Below are positions 8,526 to 17,501 of a DNA stretch of 64,000 nt, piece by piece (the stretch's first letter is position 1; every line of letters begins with the position of its first letter). This stretch comes from Salipaludibacillus sp. LMS25. Lineage in GTDB: Bacteria > Bacillota > Bacilli > Bacillales > Salisediminibacteriaceae. The notes beneath the pieces are model-generated. The model saw only the letters and a program-made list of their open reading frames with translations, was not told where the DNA came from and did no database searches. The stretch covers positions 3,876,001 to 3,940,000 of the forward strand of contig NZ_CP093299.1 in the NCBI RefSeq assembly GCF_024362805.1. Reading direction: 5' to 3'. The position numbers and the translations under genes were made by a program.

Positions 8526-9413
8526 ATGAAGGTAGACGGTGTTTTTGCAGGCGGTGGTATGAAAGCTTTAGCATTTGTCGGGGCATTGGAAGTGCTAACT
8601 GAAAAGAATATTCATTTTGAGCGTGCTGCAGGTACAAGTGCAGGTGCACTAACTGCTGCCTTCATTAAAGCAGGCTATCATGCTGAAGACATTTATGAGC
8701 TGTTTAGTGACCTTGACACTAAGCATTTTCTTGATCCTAGACCTTTAGGTACAATTTTTCCACTGTTAAAGTGGCTATCATTATATAATCGAATGGGGCT
8801 TTATAAAGGGCATACTTTTGAAAAGTGGCTTGAGGACGTATTGGCTGCCAAAAGAATAAAAACTTTCAATGATTTACCAGATGGTTGTTTAAAAATGGTA
8901 GCTTCAGATATGACATACGGTCGATTTATTGTTTTACCGGATGATTTACCACGATATGGTCATAGTGTCGAACAGTTTTCTGTAGCTAAAGCGATTCGAA
9001 TGAGTTGTAGCTTACCGTTTTTCTTTGAGCCGGTAAGATTAAAAAATGACAAGGGAGAAGACTCCATAATAGTAGACGGAGGAGTCTTAAGTAATTTCCC
9101 ATTATGGATTTTCATGAGAAAAGAGAAAAAACGTGAGCGCCCTATTCTTGGTTTGCGCCTTTCTCCAGAATATGAGGAGATACCGCCAAGGACAATTAAG
9201 AACAGTTTGTCATTATTATTTTCCATGTTTGACACGATGAGATCCGCTCACGATCAACGATATGTAGCTAAAGGCGATGCTAAAAACATTGTTTTTATTC
9301 CTGTGGAAGGAGCAGGAGTAACTAACTTTGAAATGGACAAAATGGAGAAAAAGCAGCTTGTTAATCTCGGGAGGGAGACGACAGCTGCCTTTTTAAAAAG
9401 CTGGAGTTATTGA
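8526..9413 (+). CDS. yqhO: Patatin-like phospholipase YqhO
   Basis: 295 residues. Patatin features in order are the oxyanion loop GGGMKALAFVGAL (residues 9-21), the nucleophile elbow GTSAG (near 39-43) and the catalytic DGG in VDGGVLSNFP (near 187). Serine-aspartate dyad enzymes of this family hydrolyse acyl esters of membrane lipids; the true substrate of YqhO is unknown. The start ATG follows AAGGAG. It lies directly after mntR, as in B. subtilis, and is probably cytosolic since no signal peptide is seen. Confidence 0.9.
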   Translation: MKVDGVFAGGGMKALAFVGALEVLTEKNIHFERAAGTSAGALTAAFIKAGYHAEDIYELFSDLDTKHFLDPRPLGTIFPLLKWLSLYNRMGLYKGHTFEKWLEDVLAAKRIKTFNDLPDGCLKMVASDMTYGRFIVLPDDLPRYGHSVEQFSVAKAIRMSCSLPFFFEPVRLKNDKGEDSIIVDGGVLSNFPLWIFMRKEKKRERPILGLRLSPEYEEIPPRTIKNSLSLLFSMFDTMRSAHDQRYVAKGDAKNIVFIPVEGAGVTNFEMDKMEKKQLVNLGRETTAAFLKSWSY

Positions 9414-9424
9414 TAGCAAACAAG

Positions 9425-9583
9425 TTATCACAGATAATCGTCCGTAATACTCCCGCCTGAAAATAGAGAGCAAAAATAAATCTATTTGGGTGTGAGATAA
9501 CGGACGCTAAAGTCCTGATTTACTCCCCTAACAATCAGTAGGAGAAGAACGAATACCTCCCATTGCTTGAAGGATCGTTTTAT
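9425..9583 (+). repeat. Type-B dispersed repeat, diverged relative with the same two-hairpin plan
   Basis: It starts with TTATCACAGATAATCGTCCG and ends in TTTAT. The first hairpin pairs CGTCCGT (9439-9445) with ACGGACG (9500-9506) and CTCCCGCCT (9450-9458) with GGGTGTGAG (9488-9496), with an inner AAATAG/CTATTT. The second pairs 9532-9544 with 9557-9569. The linker CTAAAGTCCTGAT and the tail TTGAAGG match type A, but the helix arms differ on both sides. Partial relatives are at 4976-4995 and 15079-15127. Confidence 0.72.
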
Positions 9584-9667
9584 CGTAAGGGTCGCTGTAG
9601 ACCTTATTCGTTCTCCATCTAAAGTGTTAAAGTCTCACATGGTAACCAGGTAGAAAGGGAACAAAGG

Positions 9668-9825
9668 TTTATCCACTCTTAAGGGGCAGTAAAACCCCTA
9701 CCTCAAAACTTAAGAAGATCGAAAAGTTTAGGTGAGGGATAAACGGCCCCTAAAGGTCCCATAAGTTAAACGAACAATCAGTGGGGGATGAAGGAAAACG
9801 CCCACTGATTGAAGGTTAGCTTTAT
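9668..9825 (+). repeat. Dispersed intergenic repeat, long form, copy 2
   Basis: A 148-base body (9673-9820) with TTTAT at both edges, about 90% identical by eye to copy 1. The second hairpin (AATCAGTGGG with CCCACTGATT) is perfect; the first has a few mismatches. It lies between yqhO (+) and the PAP2-like gene (-), 85 bases from the type-B copy. Confidence 0.9.
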
Positions 9826-9877
9826 AAAAGACGATGTATTAACCAAATGGCAGTATCTCATATTGGTATTGTTCCTA

Positions 9878-10687
9878 TTACATTAATTCACGGCGTTTCC
9901 CGTGATTATCGTATAATTTGGTAACTCGTAAAAGGCCAGGGACAAGCAAGGAGATCCAAAGACCTGCACATATTCCAACGAGAGAAAAATAAAAAGCTGA
10001 ATCTAACCCGCTGAATGTAAACGTTAAGTATCCTACAATAAGCCCTGTGCTTCCCAACAATAAGGATAACAATTTAGCTGTCATGGTTGCTTTACGAATG
10101 AGTACTCGCACTTTAAATTGCTCAACGGTTGCCCCTGTCCCAAGCCCTAAAAGAATGCCAGGGAGTGTTAGAAAGCTGTTGACGGGAAAGATTAAGGCAG
10201 CAATAAAAAGAGGGAGTATGATGGCGAAACTAAATAAATAAGGCTCAGGCATTGCTCCCATCCAATCGAGACTCCTATAGTACATATAACTAATGAACCC
10301 ACCGACCATTATCCCTCCAACAATAGAAAAGACAGGGACACTTTGGAGAAATAAATAACTAACACAAATCACTATTGCAGGAACCAGACAAAGAATGATT
10401 TCAATGCGCCTTTTGACTAACGGAATAAAAAAAGTAAACAGTGTGACAGCGGCTTGAATATGTGGATGAGTAAGTGGGAGAAGTTTGTCTTCTGTGTACA
10501 AGTATGGGAAATACATCGTGATGATGAAACCGAAAGAAAGTGATAAGACAGTGAGATAAATGACTTGAAAGCCAAGCCGTTTGCTCATCGTCCAATATAT
10601 TATTCCAGTCAATAGCAAAAAACTTATTAATAACCATTCAGACCAGTTATTGTGTGTTAAAAAAGGGCTTTGAAAATCCATCAACAT
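9878..10687 (-). CDS. Membrane protein related to PAP2 phosphatases, catalytic residues lost
   Basis: 269 residues and about eight membrane segments. The layout resembles long PAP2 proteins of Firmicutes: IIYWTMSKRLGFQ near residue 33, a HPHIQAAVTLFTFF segment where PSGHAQ is expected, then a tail PGILLGLGTGATVEQ. The PAP2 signature KX6RP / PSGH / SRX5HX3D is not preserved: the central Ser-Gly-His and the last Arg-His-Asp set are gone. It is probably not an active phosphatase. The ATG at 10687 is chosen because GGGAG lies eight bases upstream; a GTG nine bases earlier overlaps that site. It occupies a slot not present in B. subtilis between yqhO and yqhP. Confidence 0.6.
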   Translation of the reverse strand: MLMDFQSPFLTHNNWSEWLLISFLLLTGIIYWTMSKRLGFQVIYLTVLSLSFGFIITMYFPYLYTEDKLLPLTHPHIQAAVTLFTFFIPLVKRRIEIILCLVPAIVICVSYLFLQSVPVFSIVGGIMVGGFISYMYYRSLDWMGAMPEPYLFSFAIILPLFIAALIFPVNSFLTLPGILLGLGTGATVEQFKVRVLIRKATMTAKLLSLLLGSTGLIVGYLTFTFSGLDSAFYFSLVGICAGLWISLLVPGLLRVTKLYDNHGKRRELM

Positions 10688-10688
10688 A

Positions 10689-10835
10689 CTAGTCACTCCC
10701 TTCTTCTTTAAAAGCGCTTAGCTGCCACAGTGAACGAGGCCAGCCGTTCAGTAGTATTTTCATATTTCTAATATCAATGCCAGCTTGCTTGTCATCAAAT
10801 TTTAAATTAAAATGTGAGCCTTTCTTAACACTCAT
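10689..10835 (-). CDS. Possible small protein, 48 aa, just upstream of the PAP2-like gene
   Basis: A 48-codon frame starting MSVKKGSHFNLKFDD and ending KEEGSD. Its TAG stop lies one base before the ATG of the PAP2-like gene, which would suit coupling. The ribosome site is poor (TAGGGT only two bases before ATG), so the call is weak. The product is soluble and charged; no family was recognised. Confidence 0.3.
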   Translation of the reverse strand: MSVKKGSHFNLKFDDKQAGIDIRNMKILLNGWPRSLWQLSAFKEEGSD

Positions 10836-10881
10836 ACCCTATTTTTATCTATTACATTCAATTTAATCATTTCAAGAAAAG

Positions 10882-10912
10882 AAAAAACCAAGCGTCTTAA
10901 AACAATGCTCGG
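10882..10912 (-). terminator. Bidirectional terminator at the end of yqhP
   Basis: On the reverse strand CCGAGC and GCTTGG form a six-bp stem (one G-T pair) followed by TTTTTT. It overlaps the last codons of yqhP. The forward strand also has a T-run (10914-10920). Confidence 0.65.
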
Positions 10913-11277
10913 CTTTTTTTCTTGTTCTTTTTTCCTTCAATCACTGTCAACTTAACATCAGATTGTCGCTTAATGAGTGGACGTGAAATCGCTTTTCGCT
11001 TCTCATTCTTTTTGCTTGAAAAGGAGACCGGTTTCTTTTTTTTCGGTTGCTGCCATTTGGCAAAACTTCCAGGTGCTTGACCGAAGCCGCCTTGTCGATG
11101 CATTAGCTTAGGCATAATAAATGTCTTAATGACAAAAATTAACAAGGCGACAATACCAATTGTCACAAAAATTTGGGTAAAAAAGGCGCTTGTATTAGTA
11201 AACATTTGAACCCCAACACCTAAAACGGCCAATCCGATTATTGTCAATACAATTGGATGGTAAGAACGACGGATCAT
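10897..11277 (-). CDS. yqhP: YqhP family membrane protein (SA1362 type)
   Basis: 126 residues: two membrane segments (about 8-27 and 34-53), a Gly-rich linker, then a strongly basic tail with K/R runs. This matches YqhP of B. subtilis in size, order and position between yqhO and yqhQ. Function is unknown. The basic tail may contact nucleic acid or phospholipid; that is inference. Confidence 0.75.
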   Translation of the reverse strand: MIRRSYHPIVLTIIGLAVLGVGVQMFTNTSAFFTQIFVTIGIVALLIFVIKTFIMPKLMHRQGGFGQAPGSFAKWQQPKKKKPVSFSSKKNEKRKAISRPLIKRQSDVKLTVIEGKKNKKKSRALF

Positions 11278-11363
11278 TTACACGCACCTCCATGTTTGAT
11301 AGTGATTAAAGTGGTCAAAATCACTTAAAGGCTGAGTTATAGCCACATAGTATCGCTTTACCT

Positions 11364-12326
11364 TTATACTATTCGACCTTCTGCTGATGGATTCTCACAT
11401 TCATCGTCCCTTTTTTTTAATTCATTAAAAGATGCGATTGCCACCTCAACTTGATCATTTTTTGGTTCCTTTGTCGTAAGTAGTTGTAACCATAAGCCAG
11501 GGTAACCCAACCATTTAAGGAATGGTGTTTCACGGACTTTGTTCGTTAATTGTAATACTTCATATGAAGCACCTAACACGACTGGAATTAACAGTATCCG
11601 ATATAATAAACGCTCCCATAAAGGGTCAGATGGGACAGCAAGATATAAGAACACCCCAACAATAACCGTCAATAATATATAACTACTACCACAGCGGTAA
11701 TGAAGTCGAGAGTGAGCTTGTACATTCTCCACAGTTAATTCTTTCCCATTTTCAAACGTATTAATCACTTTATGCTCAGCCCCGTGGTATTGGAAAACCC
11801 GTTTAATCAATGGTGTCATAGAGATAAGATAAATATAAGCCAAGAGGAAGATTAGCTTTATAATCCCTTCAATTAAGTTTTGTGCCACATGTCCAGGGAA
11901 AATAGGACGAAAAAATTCAGCAATAGCTGCAGGGACTGCGGTAAAAATAAGCGTACTAAACAGGAAAGATAATATTCCGATCGCTGCAACACCTAATATC
12001 ATTGTTATCTTGCTTGTTTGCTCAGCTGTTTCAATCGTATGGTCATCATCAGGATGGACGTCATATCGATCAGAGGAAAAATTTAAATGCTTTGTACCAT
12101 TTCCACTAGCTTCTACAATCGCCACTATCCCGCGAATGAAAGGGATTTTTTTTAGCTTTTGAAGAACTGGACGTTTTTTCTTTGGTACTTCGAAAAAATC
12201 TATTGAGTCATCGATTCGTCTAATAGCGGTCACTGATGTGTGACGTCCACCAAACATAACGCCTTCAATCAATGCTTGCCCACCATAAGCGGGTTTAGAA
12301 TTTTGTTCTGCCACTCGTGTCACCAA
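11364..12326 (-). CDS. yqhQ: DUF1385 membrane protein YqhQ
   Basis: About 320 residues. It has the DUF1385 opening YGGQALIEGVMFGGR (residues 14-28), then a cytoplasmic stretch, four to five membrane segments and the conserved HGAEHKVINTFE plus HSRLHYRCGSSY motifs. The family is widespread in Firmicutes without an assigned function. The start is uncertain: TTG 12326 and GTG 12314 are both possible and neither has a strong ribosome site. It is divergent from yqhR. Confidence 0.85.
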   Translation of the reverse strand: MVTRVAEQNSKPAYGGQALIEGVMFGGRHTSVTAIRRIDDSIDFFEVPKKKRPVLQKLKKIPFIRGIVAIVEASGNGTKHLNFSSDRYDVHPDDDHTIETAEQTSKITMILGVAAIGILSFLFSTLIFTAVPAAIAEFFRPIFPGHVAQNLIEGIIKLIFLLAYIYLISMTPLIKRVFQYHGAEHKVINTFENGKELTVENVQAHSRLHYRCGSSYILLTVIVGVFLYLAVPSDPLWERLLYRILLIPVVLGASYEVLQLTNKVRETPFLKWLGYPGLWLQLLTTKEPKNDQVEVAIASFNELKKRDDECENPSAEGRIV

Positions 12327-12554
12327 CCTAATAGTTTAATTGTAGAAGGAGATCTTTTTTCTCATGCGTATTCGTTTATGGTCTTATTTTCTCCCTCTAA
12401 GTACTATTATATTACTCTACATGAAAAGTGACAATCTCTCCACTTACCAGACTTAGATTACTATTCCCTGTAAAATGATACGTTACACCTGTCTAAACAA
12501 TTTTTAAAATATTTTTAGCAAATTAGGCAAAGATAGCATATGAGGTGATGAACA

Positions 12555-13049
12555 ATGGATAAAAAAAAGCAACAATCACAGGAAAGTGCATCATTTAATT
12601 CAACCACATCGATGATTGGATTTATTGGAGGGATATTTTGGGGGCTAATAGGCTATATTGCTTATTTACTGAATTTCATCTCTTTTGGTCCCTCTTTTTT
12701 ATTAATGCCGTGGGCGTTAGGAATTTGGAAATACACGGAGACTGGCCATTGGCTTGGTATTTTAGTTATCGGTATCATGTCTATAGGCATTGCCTTTATT
12801 TATCGGGCGCTATTGGCTAAAGTGAATAAATTTTGGCCTGGCCTTGTGTATGGTGGTATCTTGTGGATTCTGACGTTTCTATTACTTTATCCTCTATATG
12901 AACATGCAAAAAACGTCGTTAAATTAGACCTTAATTCTACTATCACGTCATTATCTATATATGTGTTATACGGCTTATTTATTGGCTATTCCATTTCTTA
13001 TGAATATCATGAACAGATGCTGGAGAACGAGCAAACTATTCAAGAATAA
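12555..13049 (+). CDS. yqhR: YqhR family membrane protein
   Basis: 164 residues, four predicted membrane segments (about 22-44, 62-82, 92-112 and 130-150), polar N-terminus. The motif YGGILWILTFLLLYPL resembles YqhR of B. subtilis, which has the same neighbours. ATG 12555 follows GAGGTGATGAAC. Function is unknown. The aroQ (yqhS) gene found next in B. subtilis is absent here. Confidence 0.78.
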   Translation: MDKKKQQSQESASFNSTTSMIGFIGGIFWGLIGYIAYLLNFISFGPSFLLMPWALGIWKYTETGHWLGILVIGIMSIGIAFIYRALLAKVNKFWPGLVYGGILWILTFLLLYPLYEHAKNVVKLDLNSTITSLSIYVLYGLFIGYSISYEYHEQMLENEQTIQE

Positions 13050-13333
13050 CGACCTGTGATAAAATATGGGATGGCACAATTTGTTTGTAAGTAGCTGTTG
13101 TTTTTATTAACTCCTCAATCCCGTCAACTCCTATCTAATGAACTAGCAGGAAATCATCATAATAAAGCCTTTAATTAGATCTTAAGTGTTTCTGTATAAA
13201 CGAGACATTCAGCTAACGGGAGGGCTTCAGTTTTAGGGGAGAAAAAGCATATTTAATTGATAGCAAAAGGTGGATGGTTATTTACTAAAGTGAGTTGCTT
13301 ACCTAATTGATATTGTAGAGGGAGGGGTCATGT

Positions 13334-14401
13334 ATGGACCGTTTAAATGGTTTACGTCATCAATTTAAAGAAAACGGGATCGACGGCATTCTCATAACTA
13401 ATCCTTATAATCGTCGTTATTTGACGGGGTTCACTGGTACAGCGGGCGTCGTTGTCGTGTCAGATGAAAAAGCAAAACTCATTACGGATTTCCGCTATAT
13501 AGACCAGGCGCAAGAAGAGACGACAGGGTTTGACATTATCCAGCATAAAAAAACACTTCATGAGGAAGTGGCTAACCAGGTGAAAGAGATGGGGATCACG
13601 CGGCTTGGCTTCGAGAAGGACGTTTTAACCTATAGTCATTATGATACATATAAAACAATAGTGGATGGGGAGCTAGTCCCAGTTAACCAGTTAGTTGAGA
13701 ATTTACGCTTATTTAAGTCGGATGAAGAAATCGCTATCATTCAGAAGGCGGTTGATATTGCTGATGCAGCTTTTTCTCACATTCAACCTTATTTGCGTCC
13801 TGGAGTTAAAGAAATCGATATAGCGAATGAATTGGAATTTTTTATGAGGAAAAGCGGTGCCGTCTCCTCATCATTTGATATTATCGTAGCATCGGGACCT
13901 CGCTCAGCTTTACCACATGGTGTGGCCAGTGACAAAGTGATTGAAAAAGGAGAGCTTGTCACGTTAGATTTTGGAGCGTATTATAAAGGGTATTGTTCTG
14001 ATATTACAAGAACCGTTGCAATTGGTGAACCGTCAGCACAATTAAAAGACATTTACGATACGGTTTTACAAGCCCAATTAATCGGGGTAAATCAGATAAA
14101 ACCGGGGATTACGGGTAAAGAAGCTGATGCCCTCACGCGTGATTATATTAATGAGCAAGGTTATGGTCAGTATTTTGGACATAGCACTGGCCACGGATTA
14201 GGAATGGAAGTACATGAAAGGCCCGGTCTTTCGCATCGTTCAGATAAGCGTCTGAAAGCAGGTATGGTCGTAACTGTTGAACCAGGAATATATGTAGCAG
14301 GAATAGGTGGCACACGAATTGAAGACGATATTTTAATTACCGATAATGGCAATAATATTTTATCTAAGTCGTCTAAGGAGTTACTTATTCTTGGAGAATA
14401 G
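13334..14401 (+). CDS. yqhT: Xaa-Pro aminopeptidase (M24B), YqhT
   Basis: 355 residues. The N-terminal creatinase-like domain covers about 1-130 and the pita-bread metallopeptidase domain the rest. Metal ligands are visible: Asp in LDFGAYYKGYCSDITR (two Asp), His in HSTGHGLGMEVHE, Glu in VEPGIY and Glu in GTRIEDD. These enzymes remove N-terminal residues before Pro. It is followed by efp with a 36-base gap, the usual Bacillus pairing. The start ATG follows GAGGGAGG. Confidence 0.93.
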   Translation: MDRLNGLRHQFKENGIDGILITNPYNRRYLTGFTGTAGVVVVSDEKAKLITDFRYIDQAQEETTGFDIIQHKKTLHEEVANQVKEMGITRLGFEKDVLTYSHYDTYKTIVDGELVPVNQLVENLRLFKSDEEIAIIQKAVDIADAAFSHIQPYLRPGVKEIDIANELEFFMRKSGAVSSSFDIIVASGPRSALPHGVASDKVIEKGELVTLDFGAYYKGYCSDITRTVAIGEPSAQLKDIYDTVLQAQLIGVNQIKPGITGKEADALTRDYINEQGYGQYFGHSTGHGLGMEVHERPGLSHRSDKRLKAGMVVTVEPGIYVAGIGGTRIEDDILITDNGNNILSKSSKELLILGE

Positions 14402-14437
14402 TGATTTAGTATTCATAATTTATTAGGAGGCTTTCTT

Positions 14438-14995
14438 ATGATTTCAGTTAATGAATTAAAAACAGGCTTAACAATTGAAGTAGATGGTGATATTTGGCAA
14501 GTGTTGGAGTTCCAACACGTAAAACCAGGTAAAGGAGCTGCTTTTGTCCGCTCGAAATTACGTAGCATGAGGAATGGGAGCATTCAAGAAAAAACATTTC
14601 GTGCTGGAGAAAAGGTGGCAAAAGCGCACTTAGAAAATAGTAAAATGCAATATTTATATTCAAGTGGCGATACGCATACCTTTATGAATACATCCACATA
14701 TGAACAACTTGAACTATCTACTGCTCAAATGGAAAATCAACTCAAATATTTGAAAGAAAATATGGAAGTGCATATTTTGCAGTATCAAGATGAAATCCTT
14801 GGTGTAGAAGTCTCTAACACGGTTGAATTAACAGTAACAGAGACAGAACCTGGTATTAAAGGGGATACGGCTTCAGGTGGAACGAAACCTGCCACATTGG
14901 AGACAGGTTTAACTGTTCAAGTTCCTTTTTTCGTTAATGAGGGAGACGTATTAGTTATTGATACGAGAGACGGTAAATATGTGTCACGAGCCTAA
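14438..14995 (+). CDS. efp: Translation elongation factor P
   Basis: 185 residues, the family length. The N-terminal KOW-like domain has [11 protein letters not shown] with the tip Lys32 that is modified in many bacteria; two OB domains follow, ending [16 protein letters not shown] relieves ribosome stalling at polyproline. The ribosome site is AGGAGG. It forms a likely unit with yqhT and ends at a strong terminator. Confidence 0.97.
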   Translation: MISVNELKTGLTIEVDGDIWQVLEFQHVKPGKGAAFVRSKLRSMRNGSIQEKTFRAGEKVAKAHLENSKMQYLYSSGDTHTFMNTSTYEQLELSTAQMENQLKYLKENMEVHILQYQDEILGVEVSNTVELTVTETEPGIKGDTASGGTKPATLETGLTVQVPFFVNEGDVLVIDTRDGKYVSRA

Positions 14996-15012
14996 CGATG
15001 GCTCTCTATGAC

Positions 15013-15043
15013 GTTCCACAGATATAATCTGTGGGCGTTTTTT
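15013..15043 (+). terminator. Terminator of efp
   Basis: CCACAGAT and ATCTGTGG form an eight-bp stem, extended by flanking CG pairs, and are followed by CGTTTTTTAA. Confidence 0.88.
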
Positions 15044-15078
15044 AATTTCAGTAAACTAAGTAAGTTAAAACGCTTTTG

Positions 15079-15127
15079 TTTTATCACAGATAACCTTCCG
15101 AAAAACCTTGCCTCAAAATAGAGCTCT
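15079..15127 (+). repeat. Degraded left part of a type-B repeat
   Basis: TTTTATCACAGATAACCTTCC, then CTTGCCTCAAAATAGAG, aligns with the left arm of the type-B copy at 9425. The right half of the element is missing. No TTTAT flank was located. Confidence 0.6.
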
Positions 15128-15331
15128 TCAACCAACAACATGTAAATACCAAACTATTTAAGAATAGTATACGTCATTCGCTGTTCTCCTTCCTTTCACA
15201 GGTCCGCTTGTTTCAATCTTAATAGTGTTAATCACTAGTCATCTTTTAAGACTTCCATTACAGCTAACCATCGATGGTTGATAATGGTGTTCAATAATTT
15301 AATAAGATTGTAAGGTTTTCGCACGTCTATG

Positions 15332-15360
15332 GTCATAAATAGGACAGGCGAACATATAAT
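15332..15360 (+). promoter_or_regulatory. Candidate sigma-E promoter of the spoIIIA operon
   Basis: CATATAAT (15353-15360) fits the sigma-E -10 CATAYAHT. GTCATAA (15332-15338) is a partial -35 with a 14-base spacer. The spoIIIA operon is sigma-E driven in B. subtilis and this lies about 50 bases upstream of spoIIIAA. Confidence 0.5.
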
Positions 15361-15412
15361 TTCTTAGACAGCCGCGATGAGCAATTAGTCATCAGAAATG
15401 AGGTTGGTATCG

Positions 15413-16339
15413 ATGGAAGAAGTGATACGTATTGTCCCGAAATCTGTGAAAAATTTTTTGAAGGCATATACAGAGAAAGATTGGCAGTTGATAGAGGAAA
15501 TACGATTGAGAACTGGGAAGAATATTGAAGTGATAAGGACGGATGGTTTACCATCATCTGAACCCTCTCCTCTGTTTTCTGAACAAGATGCAGCGATGAT
15601 GCTCTCACTTTTAAGTCAACATTCTCTATATCGCTTAGAAGAGGAATTACGGCGAGGCTATATTACCATTTCAGGTGGCCACAGAGTAGGGATTGCGGGA
15701 CGAGTCGTCGTTGAAGCAGGTAAAGTGAAAGGTCTTAGGGAAATTGGCTCCTTTAATATTCGTATCGCTAAAGAAAAAGTCGGCGTAAGTGAGCCATATA
15801 TTAATGCCATCTTTAAACAAAATAAATGGCTAAATACTTTAATTATCGGACCCCCAAAAACAGGGAAGACCACACTGTTAAGAGATTTGGCGAGGCAAAT
15901 AAGTCAAGGTATAGAAAGGAAGGGTATTAAAGCCAGAAATGTAGCTATTATTGATGAACGTTCTGAAATTGCCGGATGTATCCGTGGTGTTCCACAGCAT
16001 CACTTTGGTTGTAAAATAGATGTGCTTGATGCCTGTCCAAAAGCTGAAGGCATGATGATGATGATACGATCAATGAGTCCTGACGTCCTCATTGTGGATG
16101 AAATAGGCAGGGAAGAAGACGTTCATGCTGTCATGGAAGCAGTATATGCGGGGGTCACTGTTATTTCAACGGTGCACGGGACGTCAGTTAGAGATGTAGT
16201 AAAGAGACCTACTTTTAAGCAGCTTATTACACATGAAGCGTTTCATTCCGCGATTGAATTGACTCATGTTGGCAAAATAGGAACTAACATATCATTAGCA
16301 CCCTCCGCCTTGAAAAATAACATGGTGATAAGAACATGA
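15413..16339 (+). CDS. spoIIIAA: Stage III sporulation protein AA, ATPase of the feeding tube
   Basis: 308 residues, a secretion-type ATPase of the mother cell that powers the SpoIIIA-SpoIIQ channel. Walker A is GPPKTGKTTLLRD near residue 146; Walker B is DVLIVDEIGREED near 225. The second ATG (15413) is preferred since GAGG (15400-15403) then sits nine bases upstream; the ATG at 15398 has no site. First gene of the eight-gene spoIIIA operon; its stop overlaps spoIIIAB as ATGA. Confidence 0.95.
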   Translation: MEEVIRIVPKSVKNFLKAYTEKDWQLIEEIRLRTGKNIEVIRTDGLPSSEPSPLFSEQDAAMMLSLLSQHSLYRLEEELRRGYITISGGHRVGIAGRVVVEAGKVKGLREIGSFNIRIAKEKVGVSEPYINAIFKQNKWLNTLIIGPPKTGKTTLLRDLARQISQGIERKGIKARNVAIIDERSEIAGCIRGVPQHHFGCKIDVLDACPKAEGMMMMIRSMSPDVLIVDEIGREEDVHAVMEAVYAGVTVISTVHGTSVRDVVKRPTFKQLITHEAFHSAIELTHVGKIGTNISLAPSALKNNMVIRT

Positions 16340-16848
16340 TGTGGTTAGGAGCGGCTATTATCATCCTTACGTCTACGGGTGCAGGATGGGAAATGTCAAA
16401 AAAGTTAGAAAGGCGAACGATCTTGCTACGTCATATGAAAGTGGCTCTTGAAACTCTCGATACAGAAGTGGCTTTTGCCATGATGCCATTATGGGAGGCG
16501 TTTGAACAAATAGCAAAGCAATTGCCTGCTCCTGCTAAAGGTTTCTTATATAGGGTTTCAACGCGTTTAAGAGAGAATGAAGAATCTGCACAACAGGCAT
16601 GGGAAGAAGAATTGAATAGGTGGAAAAACGAGGTTGACCTTGATGCAAAAGACATTGATATTCTTAAACAATTTGGGCAAACGTTAGGACGGCAAGATAT
16701 TGAAGGGCAGCGTAAACAAATTCAATTAACTCAAGCATATTTAAATACAATGGAACAGACAGCTTTGGAAACGCAAAAAAAATATGAATCTATGTACCGT
16801 AGTTTAGGCCTTTTAGGAGGTTTATTATTAGTGATTATGCTTCTTTAA
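16336..16848 (+). CDS. spoIIIAB: Stage III sporulation protein AB
   Basis: 170 residues with an N-terminal membrane segment, a helical cytoplasmic domain and a C-terminal hydrophobic segment. It resembles type II secretion F-like platform proteins. It overlaps spoIIIAA by four bases and continues into spoIIIAC, which fixes the assignment. Confidence 0.93.
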   Translation: MMWLGAAIIILTSTGAGWEMSKKLERRTILLRHMKVALETLDTEVAFAMMPLWEAFEQIAKQLPAPAKGFLYRVSTRLRENEESAQQAWEEELNRWKNEVDLDAKDIDILKQFGQTLGRQDIEGQRKQIQLTQAYLNTMEQTALETQKKYESMYRSLGLLGGLLLVIMLL

Positions 16849-16872
16849 AGGAAGGCTCAAGGAGGCGATCAA

Positions 16873-17079
16873 TTGAATTATGACGTAGGATTAATTTTTC
16901 AAATAGCCGGTGTCGGAATCGTTGTGGCGATGATCCATACTGTTTTAAAACAAATGGGAAAAGAAGAAATTGCTAATTGGGTAACACTCATTGCCTTTGT
17001 TGTTGTTTTGTACATGGTCGCGACAGTCATTGATGATCTATTTCAAAAAATTAGAAGTGTCTTTTTGTTTCAAAGCTGA
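16873..17079 (+). CDS. spoIIIAC: Stage III sporulation protein AC
   Basis: 68 residues with two membrane helices and a conserved LKQMGKEEIANWV loop. It starts at TTG (16873) behind AAGGAGGCGATCAA. It is paralogous to the first half of SpoIIIAD and part of the mother-cell channel complex. Confidence 0.95.
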   Translation: MNYDVGLIFQIAGVGIVVAMIHTVLKQMGKEEIANWVTLIAFVVVLYMVATVIDDLFQKIRSVFLFQS

Positions 17080-17093
17080 AGGAGGCAGAGGGA

Positions 17094-17501
17094 ATGGAGA
17101 TTATCCAGATTGTCGGTTTAGGAATGATTACAACGTTCCTAGCTCTTGTTATTAAAGAGCAAAAGCCGATCTTTGCCTTTCTTCTTACTATTTTTACTGG
17201 TGTTATTATTTTTGCCTTTTTAATAGATAAAATTGCTCTTTTAATTGAAATGATTGAAACATTAGCTACAGAAGCTGATATTAACCTTGTTTATGTACAG
17301 ACAATCTTTAAAATTATTGGGATTGCTTATATTGCAGAATTTGGTGCGCAAATTGCGAGAGATGCTGGGCAGGGCTCAGTAGCCTCTAAAATTGAAATGG
17401 CTGGAAAAGTTCTCATTATGATTATGGCAATCCCTATTATCTCCGTCATTATAGAGACCGTGTTAACACTCATTCCGGCTGCGATGGGGGATGTAGGATG
17501 A
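17094..17501 (+). CDS. spoIIIAD: Stage III sporulation protein AD
   Basis: 135 residues, four membrane segments. Motifs include FKIIGIAYIAEFGAQIARDAG and KIEMAGKVLIM. The site GAAGGAGG precedes ATG 17094. It overlaps spoIIIAE by four bases. Confidence 0.95.
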   Translation: MEIIQIVGLGMITTFLALVIKEQKPIFAFLLTIFTGVIIFAFLIDKIALLIEMIETLATEADINLVYVQTIFKIIGIAYIAEFGAQIARDAGQGSVASKIEMAGKVLIMIMAIPIISVIIETVLTLIPAAMGDVG

